Made by a program: the position numbers and the translations under genes
Assembly (NCBI GenBank): GCA_048213135.1
Contig: PS015093.1
Span: forward strand, 33,299 to 97,298
Reading direction: 5' to 3'
Length of the DNA stretch: 64,000 bases
Source of the DNA: Reclinomonas americana ATCC 50394
Taxonomy: Eukaryota > Jakobida > Jakobea > Jakobida
Notes under the pieces: generated by a model
The model's database searches: none
The model's input: the letters and a program-made list of their open reading frames with translations, nothing else
Told to the model about the DNA's origin: nothing
Shown: positions 1-11,974 of the stretch, piece after piece
Numbering within the stretch: position 1 is the stretch's first letter
Layout of the letters: the number at the start of each line of letters is the position of its first letter

Positions 1-811
1 CTCTGGCAATGGTGAGATTGAGAGAATGAGACAGGGAAAGGGAAAGAGGGAGAGAGTGCTTTGTGCGCTTCTAGTCCTTCTGTCTCTCTCTCTCTCTCGT
101 TGTCTTTCTCTCTCACACTCACTCTCACTCTCACTCTGTCGCTGACTGTCTCTCTCTTTCTCTCTCTCGCTCTGTTTTTCTCTCTCTCGCTCTGTTTTTC
201 TCTCTCTCGCTCCCTTTCTGTCCCTCTCTCTCTGCGCGCGCGTGTTTTGTGTGTTTCTGACTCTGGTATCGCACTTTTCGCAGGCAATCTGTTGGAGCTG
301 AGCGTGGAGGCCGCCAAGGTGCGCGCCACTCTTGGCGAGATCTCGGACGCCCTCGAGAAGGTATCCATCTTCTGTCGATCCTCTCCTCCCTTGCTTGGTC
401 TTGTAACTCACGCCCTTGACAGGCGTGGGGTCGCTACCAACCGGAGAACAGCGTGGTGAGCGGCGCCTACTCGTCCGAGTTTGCCGACAACCAGGAGATC
501 TCGCGAGTGATCCACCGCGTGGAGGAGTTTGCGGCCGCCACTGGCCGCCGACCACGCATTCTGGTGGCCAAGATGGGCCAGGACGGACACGATCGCGGAG
601 CCAAGGTCATCGCCTCTGGCTTTGCCGATCTCGGCTTTGATGTCGATATTGGACCGCTCTTCCAGACGCCCACTGAGGTCGCCAAGCAAGGTTTGTCTTT
701 GTGCTGCGAAGTGCTTTAATCTCTCTCACTCCCCTCCGCTTTATCTCGCTCTCTGCAAGGGCGTCTTGCTTTCTCTCGCTTACTTTCTCCGTAACCGTGC
801 CTCTCGCCCCG

Positions 812-852
<41 letters not shown>

Positions 853-1057
853 TTTGTATTCTCCACCCTCCTTCCTCTTAGTTCATCTGTCTGTCAGGTT
901 CTCTGTCTGCCTGTCTCTCTCTCTCTCCCTCTCTCTCGCTCTCAATTTGTCATCTCCGCCCTCCCTCCTCCTTAATTCATCTGTCTATCTGCTTTCATTC
1001 GTGTTCCCTCTGGCGGTTTCGTTCTCATTTATTGACCCCTTTCTCATCTTCGATGTC

Positions 1058-1093
<36 letters not shown>

Positions 1094-1652
1094 TTCCCTC
1101 TGTCTGTCTGTGTGTCTGTTTTTCTTGATCTCTCTGCCCTTGTCGTTCTCACTTTCTGACTGTCTCCTGTCTTCCACTTTCTATTGTTCTGTCGCCTCTG
1201 CCTGTCTGTCTGTTTGTCTGTCTTTCGTTTTCTACTTCTCCCCTCCGTTCCCTCTCCCTCTCTCTCTCTCCTCGTCCCTCGCGAACTCTCACTTCGCTTT
1301 CGTTCTCTTCCTTCTCTCCTTCCTTTTCCCTTTGCTTCCTTTTCTTTCTCCCTTCCCCTCCCCTTCTCCCTCCCCCTCACTTCTCCTACTTGCAGCCATC
1401 GAGGCCGACGTTCACGTCGTCGGCGTGAGCACGCAGGCCGCCGGCCACAAGACGCTCGTCCCGCAACTGGTCGCCGCTCTGCAGGAGCAAGGCGCCAGCA
1501 ACGTCATGGTGGTCGCCGGCGGCGTCATTCCGCAGCAAGACTACGAGTTCCTGCACAAGGCCGGCTGCTCGCACATCTTTGGTCCGGGCACTCGCATCCC
1601 CGACGCCGCTCTCAAGGTCCTCGAGGACCTCTTCAAGCGCGCCGGCAAGTAA
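1..1652 (+). CDS. MUT: Methylmalonyl-CoA mutase, C-terminal part (5' end outside window)
   Basis: This is the end of the mitochondrial adenosylcobalamin enzyme that interconverts methylmalonyl-CoA and succinyl-CoA in propionate metabolism. The window opens inside a CT-rich intron. Readable exons are 284-360, 423-690 and 1396-1652, with TAA at 1650-1652, and the junctions are in phase with GT-AG borders. The first exon gives the end of the catalytic barrel ([14 protein letters not shown]). The other two give the complete B12-binding domain: DGHDRG with the cobalt-ligating His at 588-590, the [14 protein letters not shown] segment, and the GGVIPQQDY loop near the C-terminus. Residues are close to animal and bacterial mutases, so the identification is secure. 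The last intron (691-1395) is about 705 nt of nearly pure pyrimidine repeats. Whether the enzyme is a single chain like animal MUT or a split form cannot be judged from this end. Confidence 0.97.
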
Positions 1653-1712
1653 GCCTCTCTCCCATCTCCTCCTCTCGATCGACCAACCAACCACACAGTG
1701 AATCATTTGTGA

Positions 1713-2310
1713 ATGCATTGGCGCGCGGTGGTGGTCGTCGTCGTGCTGCTGCTCGTGTGTGCTGTCAGTGGAGCACAGGCAGCCGCAGTGGTCATTCACG
1801 CCACATGCCCAGCAGCAGAGATCTGTCAGTGCACACAGGCAAACAATGTGCCGAATGCTGGTGCGCGCAGAGAGAGGGAAAGGAGAAGGAAGACAACTTG
1901 CTCTCTCTCTCTCTCTGCGTACTTCTTCTTCTTCTTCTTCTTCTCCTCCTCCTCCTCTGCCTCTCACTCACTCTTATGTGTGCTCTCCTCACACAGTGGC
2001 CACTGCCACTGTCTCTGATGACATGGAGACCACGGGATGGGTGTCTCTGCAGATCATGACCTACAATGTCACGCAGCAGGGCGTGCAAGTCTCCGATGAG
2101 CAACAGTCGTTTGCAGCTGGTGAGAGGCATGAAGGAGAGAGAGAGAGAGAGAGAAGAAGAAGAAGAAGAAGAAGAAGACTCAATGCCGAACACACAGACA
2201 CACACACACAGAGAAAGAGAGAGAGCGTGTGAGTGAGAGTGAGAGTGTGCGTGAGAGGGAAAGAGAGACAAGCGAGACTGAATGCCGAACACTCACAAAC
2301 ACACACACAC

Positions 2311-2358
<48 letters not shown>

Positions 2359-4738
2359 GAGGCAGAACAAGTGAGGCACGAGACTTACAAACAACACACT
2401 CCATCGCTCACTCATTCACCTTCCTTTTTCTCCCTCCCACTTCCCCTTTTCTCCACCTTCCCCTTTCCTCCCCCTTCCCCTTTTCTCCTCCCCTTTCCCT
2501 CCCTCGCCAGGCTTCGTCGAGGCCTGCGCAACCGCCACGCGCATTGGCCAGTTCGTCACCAACATGCGGGCGCATCTCTTCAACACGGTGGATGCGATGC
2601 CGAGCAATGTCGCCGACTATCTCTGGAAGAACTATGTCTACGTGCTGCGCCAGTCCACGCTTTATGTTGCGCTCGTTGGTCGTCTCCTGGATTTGCTTGC
2701 AGTCAGTCGTGCTCATGGAGGGCGGTGTGAACAACAGGGGCCCTCAGATGCCTTCTGGTATCAAGCGGGACTGCTGTTGTCGCAGGTGCGCGGTCTGCAG
2801 CAGGGCTACGCGAGTGTGGCGGATCCGCAGAGTGTTGCGTGCCCCAGCTTCCTGATCTAGATTCGTCTTCGCTGCTCATTGTGAGTGCGTCACGTGGCAG
2901 CCGGTGCTGTCGCTCGTCGATTTCTTGTTTGTGCAAGCGGCCAGTGAGACGGAGGATATCATGTCGCACTTGAATCCGCAGCCGCTGGCGGAGCGGTTGA
3001 GCCGCATGAATGAGCACGAGCTGCGCGATTACACCGAGGTCAACGGGCATTGCACGTCGCTGATCAAGGTGCGGAGTTGGAAACAATTCTCACCTTCTCA
3101 TCTCCCCTGCCCCCTCTTGCGTTGTGACTCCTTCTGCAGTGTAGTGCACTACTATTATTCATTTCTCTCTTTCTCTCTCCCTCTCTCCCTCCCCAACGCG
3201 TTGCTGTTGGCAAAGGAAGTGGCATTCATGTTCTCTGTCTTGCGCAGATCACTCCCGATGGGTCCGACCTGCTTGTGGCACACAACACATGGTATGCTCG
3301 CTCGGTTTCGCAGTCTGTGAGTTTTAACTCCTCACCAACCACTGGCAGGGTGTGGTTCACGCAAATGCTGCGTGTGTACAAAAAGTACACGCTGCAGTTC
3401 CACTCGCTGGCCTCTGCCGGGCCCGGCTTCCGCATGTCCATGTCGTCGTATCCGGGCTCGTTGAGCTCGCTGGATGACTGGTGAGTATGGTGGAGATGCG
3501 GCTGTGGAATCACATTCTTCTCACCTTGATGCACAGGCTCATCTCCTCCAACAAGCTGGTGATTCTCGAGACCACCAACCTGGTGCGTGTGTGTGTGCAT
3601 GAGAGGTTACCAACTCTATCTCTCATGCCCCTACCGCAGATCTTCAACACGTCGCTGTACACGGTGCTGCAACCGGCAGCCTCGTTCACCTGGGCGCGCT
3701 CGGTGATTGCCACTCGTCTCGCCAAGACCGGTGTCGAGTGGGCCACTCTGTTCCAGCGCGAGAACTCGGGCACGGTGTGTGTGGCGCACAGTTTTTTCTC
3801 TGGCTTGCGCGTGCGGCTGACATTTCCGTGCAGTACAACAACATGTGGCAGATTGTCGACATGAAGAAGTTCGTGCCGGGCAACACCAAGCCGGCGGCCA
3901 ACTCCGGTCTGTTGTATGTCCTCGAGCAGACACCGGTGTTTTTCCGCGGGTGCGTGTGCCTCTCGTCTGTGGCTGTGCTTGTTGTCATCAACGCACTGAT
4001 GCGAGCTCGCGCTGCTGCAGTGGTGACCAGTCGGCGTTCCTGTCTTATGGTATGCGTGTGTCAGCCTGTTCTCATCTGCAATTCACATCTACCTCACTCC
4101 TCTCCATGTGCTGCAGATTCGCTGGGCTACTTCCCGAGTTACAATCGCCCGCTGAACAGGGACGTGTACCAAGTGATGGGCTACGCTTCGGAGGTGAAGA
4201 TCTGGGGCGACTTTTGGACGTGGAGCGCCAATCCGCGAGCCAAGATCATTGCGCGCGATCAGGGCAAGGTGGTCGACGTGGAGAGCATGAAGCGATTGAT
4301 CTGGGAGAACAACTGGCAGAATGATCCGCTCTCCGAAGGCAATGCCGTGGTGCGTGCCTCTCTTCAAGTCGCTTGTTCCGTGTCACTCAGCCATCTCACG
4401 GCTCACCTCGCTGCAGAATCAACTGTGCGCACGCAGCGACCTCGTCACCAACCCCAATGAGAAGAACTTTGATCTGGTGAAGCGGCCGCACGGTTGCATC
4501 GACGGCAAGGTGACGTCGTTCCGAAGCGTCCACAATGGCGAGCAGGCGGAGGCTGTGTCCGGACCATCGCATCAGGTGCGCAGAGCTCTGTGGTGAACTC
4601 TGTTGCGTATCGCATCACATCTAACTCTCGACTGCCACACAGAGTCAGCAACCGTTCAGCTGGTCCGCCTCCGGGTTCGACAAGTACGTGCATGTGGGAC
4701 AGCCTGATGTGTGGGCCTTTGACTGGATGATAATGTAA
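1713..4738 (+). CDS. Phospholipase B-like protein (PLBD family, lysosomal/secreted Ntn-hydrolase fold)
   Basis: ATG at 1713 starts a classical signal peptide (MHWRAVVVVVVLLLVCAVSG), so the product enters the secretory pathway. About ten exons follow. Those I could join include 1713-1860, 1997-2119 and 2511 onward; an intron at 2834-2900 is inferred. Family landmarks in order are AAGFVEACATATRIGQF, SDAFWYQAGLLLSQVRGL, GHCTSLIK followed by DGSDLLVAHNTW, MLRVYKKYTLQF, SSYPGSLSSLDDW, ENSGTYNNMWQIVD, VLEQTPVFF, IWGDFWTWSANPRAKI, ARSDL, HGCIDGKVTS and the end GQPDVWAFDWMIM, TAA 4736-4738. In this family the Cys (GHC here) is the nucleophile exposed by autocleavage, so the protein looks catalytically competent. 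Animal homologues are lysosomal and in Dictyostelium the family has phospholipase B activity. The exon edges around 2650-2740 are uncertain. The gene starts 60 bp after the mutase stop. Confidence 0.93.
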
Positions 4739-4761
4739 CCCCACGGTCACGCGTGTCGTAT

Positions 4762-6359
4762 TCACTCGTCCGCCTGTGTTCCCCGTGATGCCTCCAGCGC
4801 ATCTCGCACCGCTGCAATGCTGGAAGCCAGTGCCTGCTGCTGCAGCGGCAAGAACTCGAACTGGAAGAACCCGTGCACAGCGTCGTCGTGGTCGAAGTGC
4901 AGGTGTGACACCCACACACCGGCCTCCTTTAGCTTGCCGACATACGTGTGGCCGTCGTCACTCATCGGATCGGCCTTGCCACTGACCATCACTCTGCTCA
5001 CCCAGACGTGTCAGACAAGGACGGGAACATTCTTCGCACCTGACAACGCAACGTTGGTGGCAACTCAGCCATGGAGGCCGCCTGCATCGGAGCCACTCGC
5101 CAGTCCTCTCGTGCCACACGCATGCGCTCCTCCAGATTGTCCCCGAGGTACGCAGCACTGAAAAAAGTGCACACAAACTGCGGTAGCACGTACGCATCGC
5201 CGCCTAATTTGTCGAACGACGGAGTGTCTGCGACCCACAGGCCGGGGTAGCTGGAGAGAGGGATTAGGGTTGAAGAAAACACGCCTTAGTGTACAGCACG
5301 ACGCAACATCAGCAGCTGTGCGTTGATGCGTGGTGGCGGCTGCACGCATGCCGGCTTCATGTTCACTTGCAACGCATCACGTGCCAACAATGACAGCACG
5401 GCAGTCAGGTTGCCGCCAGCACTGTCACCTCCCACGGCAATCTGACTTGCCGGACTGCACACTTGCGATGAACAAGGGAGGTGAAAGAGCGCAAAAAGGA
5501 CGCAAGCGGACGCAACTCGACGAGCGACAAGACACCACGGCCACGATTCACTGACACCCACTCGAGAGCCGTGTAACAATCCTGCGCAATCGAGCGAGTG
5601 AGTGAGAAGGGCCACTTCAATGCAAGGGGAGATCGAGTAAAACGCACCTCGAGTCCACGCGGGAACTTGTGCTCCGGCGACAACCGATACTCCACCGAGA
5701 CCACCACCGCAGGCAGTCGCGTCGCCAAGTCGCGACACAATCGATCGTACGAGATATCCGAGGCGTGGTTGATCACATACCCTGCAGAACCACACAGCGA
5801 CTGAGACAAGGCCAGAAGAAGAGGGTCCACTGCAGCTGTCATCTGCGTGCCACACCTCCTCCATGAATGTACACAAACACCGGCAGCCCGTCTCCCGTCC
5901 CTGGATTGAAGACTCGCACCGGAACTTCCACACCCTCCCTCTCTCCAGCCTCGCCTGCAGCACACGGACTACGCACAGTAACATCCCTTGATGCCACTCT
6001 CATCACCTTTCCCTCTGCGCCTGCTGCATGTTCCACAAAGACCCAGTCACGATCAATGTCACGAGTGGTCGGAGGAACCGCGCGCTGCAGTCTCTCAAAG
6101 CACTCGCGGCTGAACAGTGACGCATCGGCACCATACATGCCGCACTTCCAGAACATGAGACGCGCGACAACCTGCACAACAGCAATGCAGAGTGCGACAG
6201 TCAAGAGAAAGAAGAACATCGCGATCTTCTTCATGCACACATGTCAGCAACATCAACAAGTCGCAGTCTCCAGTGCGTGCTGTCTTTCCGCGTGCCCAGG
6301 TACACGGCCACAAGAAGCACCAGTGCAGTGACGACCACCAGCGCGCGTCGGAGAAACAT
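4762..6359 (-). CDS. Membrane-anchored alpha/beta hydrolase, AADAC/HSL-like, copy A
   Basis: This looks like a carboxylesterase/lipase of the hormone-sensitive-lipase/arylacetamide-deacetylase family. The oxyanion motif HGGG (PVFVYIHGGG) lies near 5850-5870, the nucleophile elbow GDSAGGNL near 5420-5440, the acid residue in DPMSDDG near 4960, and the catalytic His in DDAVHGFF near 4870. All members of the triad are present. The stop is at 4762-4764. I place the start at 6359 because an exon there encodes MFLRRALVVVTALVLLVAVY, a positively charged start plus one hydrophobic helix. It is nearly identical to the first exon of the neighbouring copy and can be joined in phase to the next exon (ARLMFWKCGMYGADASLFSR). 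An alternative start at 6234 (MKKIAMFFFLL) also gives a hydrophobic N-terminus. The predicted topology is type II with the hydrolase domain in the ER lumen or outside. Its tandem paralogue lies 142 bp upstream. Confidence 0.9.
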
Positions 6360-6501
6360 TTTTGTGAGAACTGCAGTAAGGACAGGACTTGTACGTCTTA
6401 TTCTTCCTGGCGACTGCCATGTGCACGACAAGTACGTGCATGCGTGGCATTTGGATGTTGAGGAGACCATAGTGACGCTCGTGCAGCATTCTACGTTGTT
6501 T

Positions 6502-8088
6502 TCACTCCTCGACCACCTTCGAGCTTCGAGACACCTCCAGGGCTTCACGAATCGCTGCAATGCTGGAGGCCAGTGCCTGCTGCTGCAGCGGCAGGAACCA
6601 CAACTGGAAGAAGCCGTGCACAGCGTCGTCGTGGTCGTAGTGCAAGTGCGACACCCACACGCCGGCCTCCTTTAGCTTGCCCACATACATGTGGCCTTCG
6701 TCGTTCAGCGGGTCCGGCGTGCCGGTGATCATCACCCTGCTCACCCAGGCGTGTTAGCGATGACGCTACAGCACCTGCACCACACAGGCGACGCAACGTG
6801 GGTGGCAGCTCAGCCATGGAGGCCGCCTGCATCGGTGCCACTCGCCAGTCCTCTTGCATCATGCGCATGCGCTCGTCGAAATCGTCGCCGAGGTACGCCG
6901 CGTTGAAGAAACGGCATACGTACTGCGGCAGCACGTACGCATCGTCGCCCAGTCGGTGGAACGATGGGCTGTCCACCACACGCAGACCGGGGTAACTGGA
7001 GAGAGTCAGTGAGATAGCAATCGCGGAGAGGGTTAGCGCGCAGAACGCCACACGCAACATGAGCAGCTGCGCGTCGATGCGTGGTGGCGGCTGCACGCAC
7101 GCTGGCTTCATGTTCACTTGCAGTGCATCGCGTGCGAGAAGCGACAGCACAGCACTCAAGTTGCCGCCAGCACTGTCGCCTCCCACTGCAATCTGACCCG
7201 CCGGACTGCACGCGCGGCGAATGAGAGAAAGACCGCGAGAGTGAAGGGCAGGAGAGCAGGCGCAACTCGGCAAGCGACAAGACACCGCGGCCACGATTCA
7301 CCGACACCCACTCCAGTGCCGTGTAACAATCCTGCGTAAACGAGCGAGTGAGAAGGGCCTCGCCAGCGCACACTGCATGATGCCAACCAACCTCCAATCC
7401 ACGGGGGAACTTGTGCTCCGGAGACAGTCGGTACTCCACCGAGACCACCACTGCAGGCAGTCGCGTGGCCAAGTCGCGACACAATCGATCGTAGGAGATA
7501 TCCGAGGCGTGGTTGATGACATGCCCTGCAGAGCGACTGAGACAAGGCCACGGGAGGGCCCACACTGCACTAGCAGCATACCTCCTCCGTGAATGTACAC
7601 AAACACCGGCAGCTTCTCGCCCTTCTCCGGCACATAGACGCGCACGGGAACTTGCACGCCCTCCCTCTCCCCAGCCTCGCCTGCAGCACACGGACTGTGC
7701 ACATTGATATCCCGAGATGCCACTCGCATCACCTTCCCATCCGAGCCTGCAGAATGCTCCACAAACACCCAGTCTTTATCGCTGTCTCGCGAGGTGACAG
7801 CCGCTGTCGTGTACGAAGGCGCCAAATGCCGCAAATTCTCAAAGCATTCGCGGCTGAACAGTGACGTGTCGGCACCGTACATGCCGCACTTCCAAAACGC
7901 GAAACGCGCGGCCATCTGCACGCCATAAAACATGAGGAAACGAGGAAACGTCGCGACGTTTTTTTCTTCACGAATGCAACATCAACGAGTCGAAGTCGCC
8001 AGTGCGTGCTGTCTTTGCGCGTGCCCAAGTACACGGCCACGAGCAGTACCAGTGCAGTGATGACCACCAGCGCACGTCGGAGGAACAT
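6502..8088 (-). CDS. Membrane-anchored alpha/beta hydrolase, AADAC/HSL-like, copy B
   Basis: This is the tandem paralogue of the preceding hydrolase, with the same exon layout and highly similar protein. The start ATG at 8088 encodes MFLRRALVVITALVLLVAVY, a signal-anchor helix. Next come FAFWKCGMYGADTSLFSR, VFVYIHGGG (about 7580-7600), the GDSAGGNL nucleophile elbow (about 7160-7185), DPLNDEG carrying the acid residue, and DDAVHGFFQLWFLP carrying the catalytic His. The stop is at 6502-6504. The active-site triad and oxyanion motif are intact. Likely substrates are acyl esters or acetylated amines at the ER, by family analogy only. Between copies the coding exons are well conserved while introns differ in length, so the duplication is not very recent. 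The start codon lies 96 bp from the divergent FN3 gene. Confidence 0.9.
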
Positions 8089-8184
8089 TGTTGTGTGCGC
8101 GCAGGACACGCGACGTGGACAGACTCGCGCGCGGATATCATCACTCACTGTCTTGCGTGCAAGAGAGAGCGACACACCACCGCC
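8089..8184. promoter_or_regulatory. Candidate bidirectional promoter, hydrolase B / FN3 protein
   Basis: These 96 bp separate two divergent start codons and must hold both 5' UTRs and promoters. I see no TATA box; the call rests only on gene geometry. Confidence 0.4.
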
Positions 8185-11100
8185 ATGACGCTGCTCCTGC
8201 AGAGGAGATGGTGGCGCGGAGGAGGAGGAGGAGGAGGAGTGACAGTGACAGTGAGAGCGAGTGTGATTGTGTTGATGATGATGACTGTGATGATGATGAT
8301 GTGTGTCATGTGTGAGAGTGTGAGTGCGGTGCGAGTGGTGGCGACTGTGGACGAGGCGCAGCAGCAGAGTGGTGCCAGCTGGCAGGGAGACTGGTCACAG
8401 GCGCAGACAGTGTCAGGTGAGAGAGAGAGTCAAATCATGCTGCACGAGGACAGCTTGGTCAGTGAAGGAAAGAGAGAGAGAGACTGCAGAGAGCACACTC
8501 ACACTCCCTCCCTCACACGCACACGCACTCTCCCTCTCTCCACTCTCCCTCGATTCCTACATGTGTAATCGGTCTTCTGTAGAGAGCTCTGATTGTGTTT
8601 TCGCGCGAAATTCGCAGGGACTGCGCTGTCGCGGCGTCAGTCGTTCCCGTGTCTGTTTGAGGGCTCTGCGCTGGTTGGAGGGAGCGATGTGGACGACGAA
8701 TCGACGTTTGTGTGCACTGATCTGCCACCAATGTCGGTGGGGGCGCGAGGCGGCGGTCATCGCGTGCAAGTGCGTGTGACGACGGCGGAGGGGCAGCAGA
8801 GGGCGGCTGGTTTGGTGGGCTTTGATGTGGAGCTGTGTGCGGTGTCGGGCGTGGAGGGTCGTGTGCCGCAGTGTGTGCGCGAGGCGAATGTGCAGGAGGT
8901 GGACTGGCCGCAGGCGGAGGCCGTGCATCGGCATCCGTCGGACGCGTTTGATGGGTTCTACGTGCTGCGCATTCGTCGGTCTGCGGCCACGACGTCACCG
9001 GCACTGGTGGGCGTCTCGTTCCATGTGGACTCGGGCGCCAGTGAACGCATTCTGCCGCTCGGTGAGTGTGTGGAAGAAGAAGAAAAAAGGGTGATGGGGT
9101 GGCAAGTGATCTCAACCAACCCTGTTCATGCAGACAACATTCTGACGCTGGACGAGGAGGAGGTGGTCTCTGAGCCGGATAGCGTTGACGATCCAGTCAC
9201 AACCGACACCACCAAGTCGGGCCAACAGACGTCGACAACGACCACGGGATCGACGACGGCGACGACGGTGACAGGCCGTGCGCCGGGAGTTGTCCGCTAC
9301 ATGGTTGTGGTGAACGTGACGCAGACGAGTGCCAAGTTGAAGATCGGCACGGCGATGACCAGCGGTGGATCACCAGTCAAGGGCTACCGTGTGGTGCTGT
9401 CGACTGTGCAAGACAAGGTCGAGGTGACGTCGAAAGATCTGGCTGTGAATCAGCGCGAGATGGATGTTGTCGGTGAGCGAGTGAGACTGTCAACTACAGA
9501 TGGTGTGATCTCAGGCTCGCGTGGTGCTCACCTGCCTTCTTTTGTGCAGACTTGTCCCCAGGCACGCGTTACGAAGCGACTGTGGCTGCCTTCAACGCCG
9601 TTGGTACGGGGCAGAAGCGCCGCGCGACGTTCTCGACCAAGGCAGATCCGAGCCAGGTGTGCTGCATGTCGTTGCTCTTTTTCTGGGACTGTGGTGATGG
9701 CGTGCTTAATGACTTGTGAAATACAACAGGCTCCCCCGCCGCCTCCACCACCACCGACATCTACGTCGACGACAGCGACAGCGACGGCAAACAATACCAA
9801 CAAGGACAACGGCAGCAAGACCACCAACACGTCGACTACAAGTACATCGTCGAGCAACAACAACAACAACAACAACACCACCACCAACAACAGCAAGAAC
9901 ACCAACAGCAGCAGCAGCAACAACAACAGCAACAACAAGACTGCCACCGCAACTGCATCGGCTAACAGCAGCAGCAAGTCGAATGACAACAAGTCAACCA
10001 CTGACAGCAAGTCATCGAGCGACAACAAGGCGTCCTCCGACAAGAAGAGTGATGACAGTGCACCTCCGTCCCCACCTCCACCCCCACCGCCACCGCCACC
10101 GCCACCTCCACCGCCACCGCCACCCCCTTCCTCTCCATCGTCGAACTCATCCAGTGGGTCGTCTTCGTCGTCTTCAGGGACGAAGAAGGACAAGTCGAAG
10201 GATGACGACCCAATGCCAGCCCCGCCTTCGGACAAGGACTCATCGGCAGGCGATGCGCCACCGCAGCAGCCGCCACCGTCCAATTCGGGAGCTGGATCAG
10301 GCAGCACAGGGCAGAATGGTTCAGCGNNNNNNNNNNNNNNNNNNNNNNNNNNNNNNNNNNNNNNNNNNNNNNNNNNNNNNNNNNNNNNNNNNNNNNNNNN
10401 NNNNNNNNNNNNNNNNNNNNNNNNNNNNNNNNNNNNNNNNNNNNNNNNNNNNNNNNCAGCAGCAGCAGCAGCAGCAGGGAGGATCGCAGAAGAATGGTAA
10501 TTCAGGACAGCCACCGCAACAGCAACAGCAGCAACAGCAACAAGGGCCACCGGGGCAACAGCAACAGCAGCAGCAGCAGCAGCAGCAGCAAGGACCACCG
10601 TGGCAGCAACAGCAAGGCCCTCCATGGCAACAGCAGCAGCAACAGGGACCTCCGTGGCAACAGCAACAGGGCGGGCCACCATGGCAGCAAGACCAACAGC
10701 AAGGGCAAGATCAACAGCAAGGGCAAGATCAACAAGGTCCACCTTGGCAGCAACAACAAGGACAACAAGGCCCACCGATGCAGCAGGGGCAGCAGGGTCC
10801 TCCGATGCAGCAAGGGCAAGGGCAGCAGGGTCCGCCGATGCAGCAAGGGNNNNNNNNNNNNNNNNNNNNNNNNNNNNNNNNNNNNNNNNNNNNNNNNNNN
10901 NNNNNNNNNNNNNNNNNNNNNNNNNNNNNNNNNNNNNNNNNNNNNNNNNNNNNNNNNNNNNNNNNNNNNNNNNNNNNNNNNNNNNNNNNNNNNNNNNNNN
11001 NNNNNNNNNNNNNNNNNNNNNNNNNNNNNNNNNNNNNNNNNNNNNNNNNNNNNNNNNNNNNNNNNNNNNNNNNNNNNNNNNNNNNNNNNNNNNNNNNNNN

Positions 11101-11911
11101 NNNNNNNNNNNNNNNNNNNNNNNNNNNNNNNNNNNNNNNNNNNNNNNNNNNNNNNNNNNNNNNNNNNNNNNNNNNNNNNNNNNNNNNNNNNNNNNNNNNN
11201 NNNNNNNNNNNNNNNNNNNNNNNNNNNNNNNNNNNNNNNNNNNNNNNNNNNNNNNNNNNNNNNNNNNNNNNNNNNNNNNNNNNNNNNNNNNNNNNNNNNN
11301 NNNNNNNNNNNNNNNNNNNNNNNCAAGGGCAACAGGGTCCTCCGATGCAACAGCAACAACAGGGGCCGCCACCACCCGATCAAACGGAGCAGCAGCAGGG
11401 CCCGCCTCCGGACGAGTCGCAGCACCAGAGCGATGGCGGCGAGGAGCCGCATTTGCAGGCGGCGGAGTTGCAGCGGCACCGCACTTCATTCCTCTTCCCG
11501 AGTGAGATGGGCCGCCTGCAGCAATCCACCGACGAGGTCCTCAGTCGGGTGGCCGACATGGCGCGTCGCGTGAGGCGCCTCGACGAAGCCGTCACCGGCG
11601 AGCAACACCAAGACCTGGCCGACGAGGAGCACGACGTGGTACAACTATCAGAAGACGACCTGTCCGCTCGCCATCAGCAAGGAGGTGAAGAAGAAGAAGA
11701 AGAAGAAGGCGAGGAGGAAAGCATCGACGACGAGGAACTCCTGCTGCAGCTGGCCGAGGTGCAACGTCGCCGAAGTCTGCGGCGGCATCGACGTCAACAG
11801 AACCGCGGACGGAAAGCTCGTTTGCCTTTCAGTCGACACCGTCTGCGTCGTCGCCACCGGCGGCAAAAGCACAAGAAACAGCTCCGCCATCGTCGCAAGC
11901 TTGCTGTATAA
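8185..11911 (+). CDS. Secreted or membrane-anchored protein with one FN3 domain and long Asn/Thr, Pro and Gln tracts
   Basis: The ATG at 8185 leads into an Arg-rich start, a Gly run and a strongly hydrophobic stretch (VIVLMMMTVMMMMCVM), a signal peptide or signal anchor. Exon 2 (from about 8618) encodes a roughly 150-residue Cys-containing domain I do not recognise (SFPCLFEGS..FVCTDLPP..FDVELCAVSG). Around 9270-9655 lies a fibronectin type III domain, recognisable from APGVVRYMVVVNVTQTSAKL, GGSPVKGYRVVL and LSPGTRYEATVAAFNAVG. After it come about 110 residues rich in Asn, Thr and Ser, an 18-20 residue Pro run (10066-10125), and a Gln-rich region of GPPWQQ/GPPMQQ repeats broken by two assembly gaps (10327-10456, 10850-11323). 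The reading frame changes across the first gap, so its N count is not the real length. The C-terminus has acidic and then very basic segments and stops at 11909-11911. A cell-surface or matrix role is plausible but unproven. Confidence 0.72.
10327..10456. other. Assembly gap (130 N) in Gln/Pro-rich coding repeat
   Basis: Run of N inside the FN3-protein coding region. Open frames before and after the gap differ, so its true length is not 130. Confidence 0.98.
10850..11323. other. Assembly gap (474 N) in GPPMQQ repeat array
   Basis: Both flanks end in the same GPPMQQ(G) repeat, so the gap almost certainly contains more repeat units that could not be assembled. Confidence 0.98.
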
Positions 11912-11974
11912 AACATTTGCGATATTTGAAGCGGACAACAAAAACAGCAAGTCTTTTCTCTCGGGTCGCCTCTC

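Noticed and set aside
61-1380. Several open frames rich in Leu and Ser
   Set aside because: They translate CT-repeat introns of the mutase gene and have no domain; the flanking exons splice around them.
2229-2400. Thr/His-rich open frames
   Set aside because: Products of CA repeats in an intron of the phospholipase B-like gene.
10500-11400. Collagen-like domain from GPP repeats
   Set aside because: Spacing is GPPWQQQQ or GPPMQQ, not regular Gly-X-Y triplets, so a triple helix is not supported.
9528-11489. Long minus-strand open frame of about 650 codons opposite the FN3 gene
   Set aside because: It consists of Leu/Val/Ala/Gly runs that are the complement of polyGln, Asn and Pro codons and reads through N. 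It is a shadow of the plus-strand repeats.
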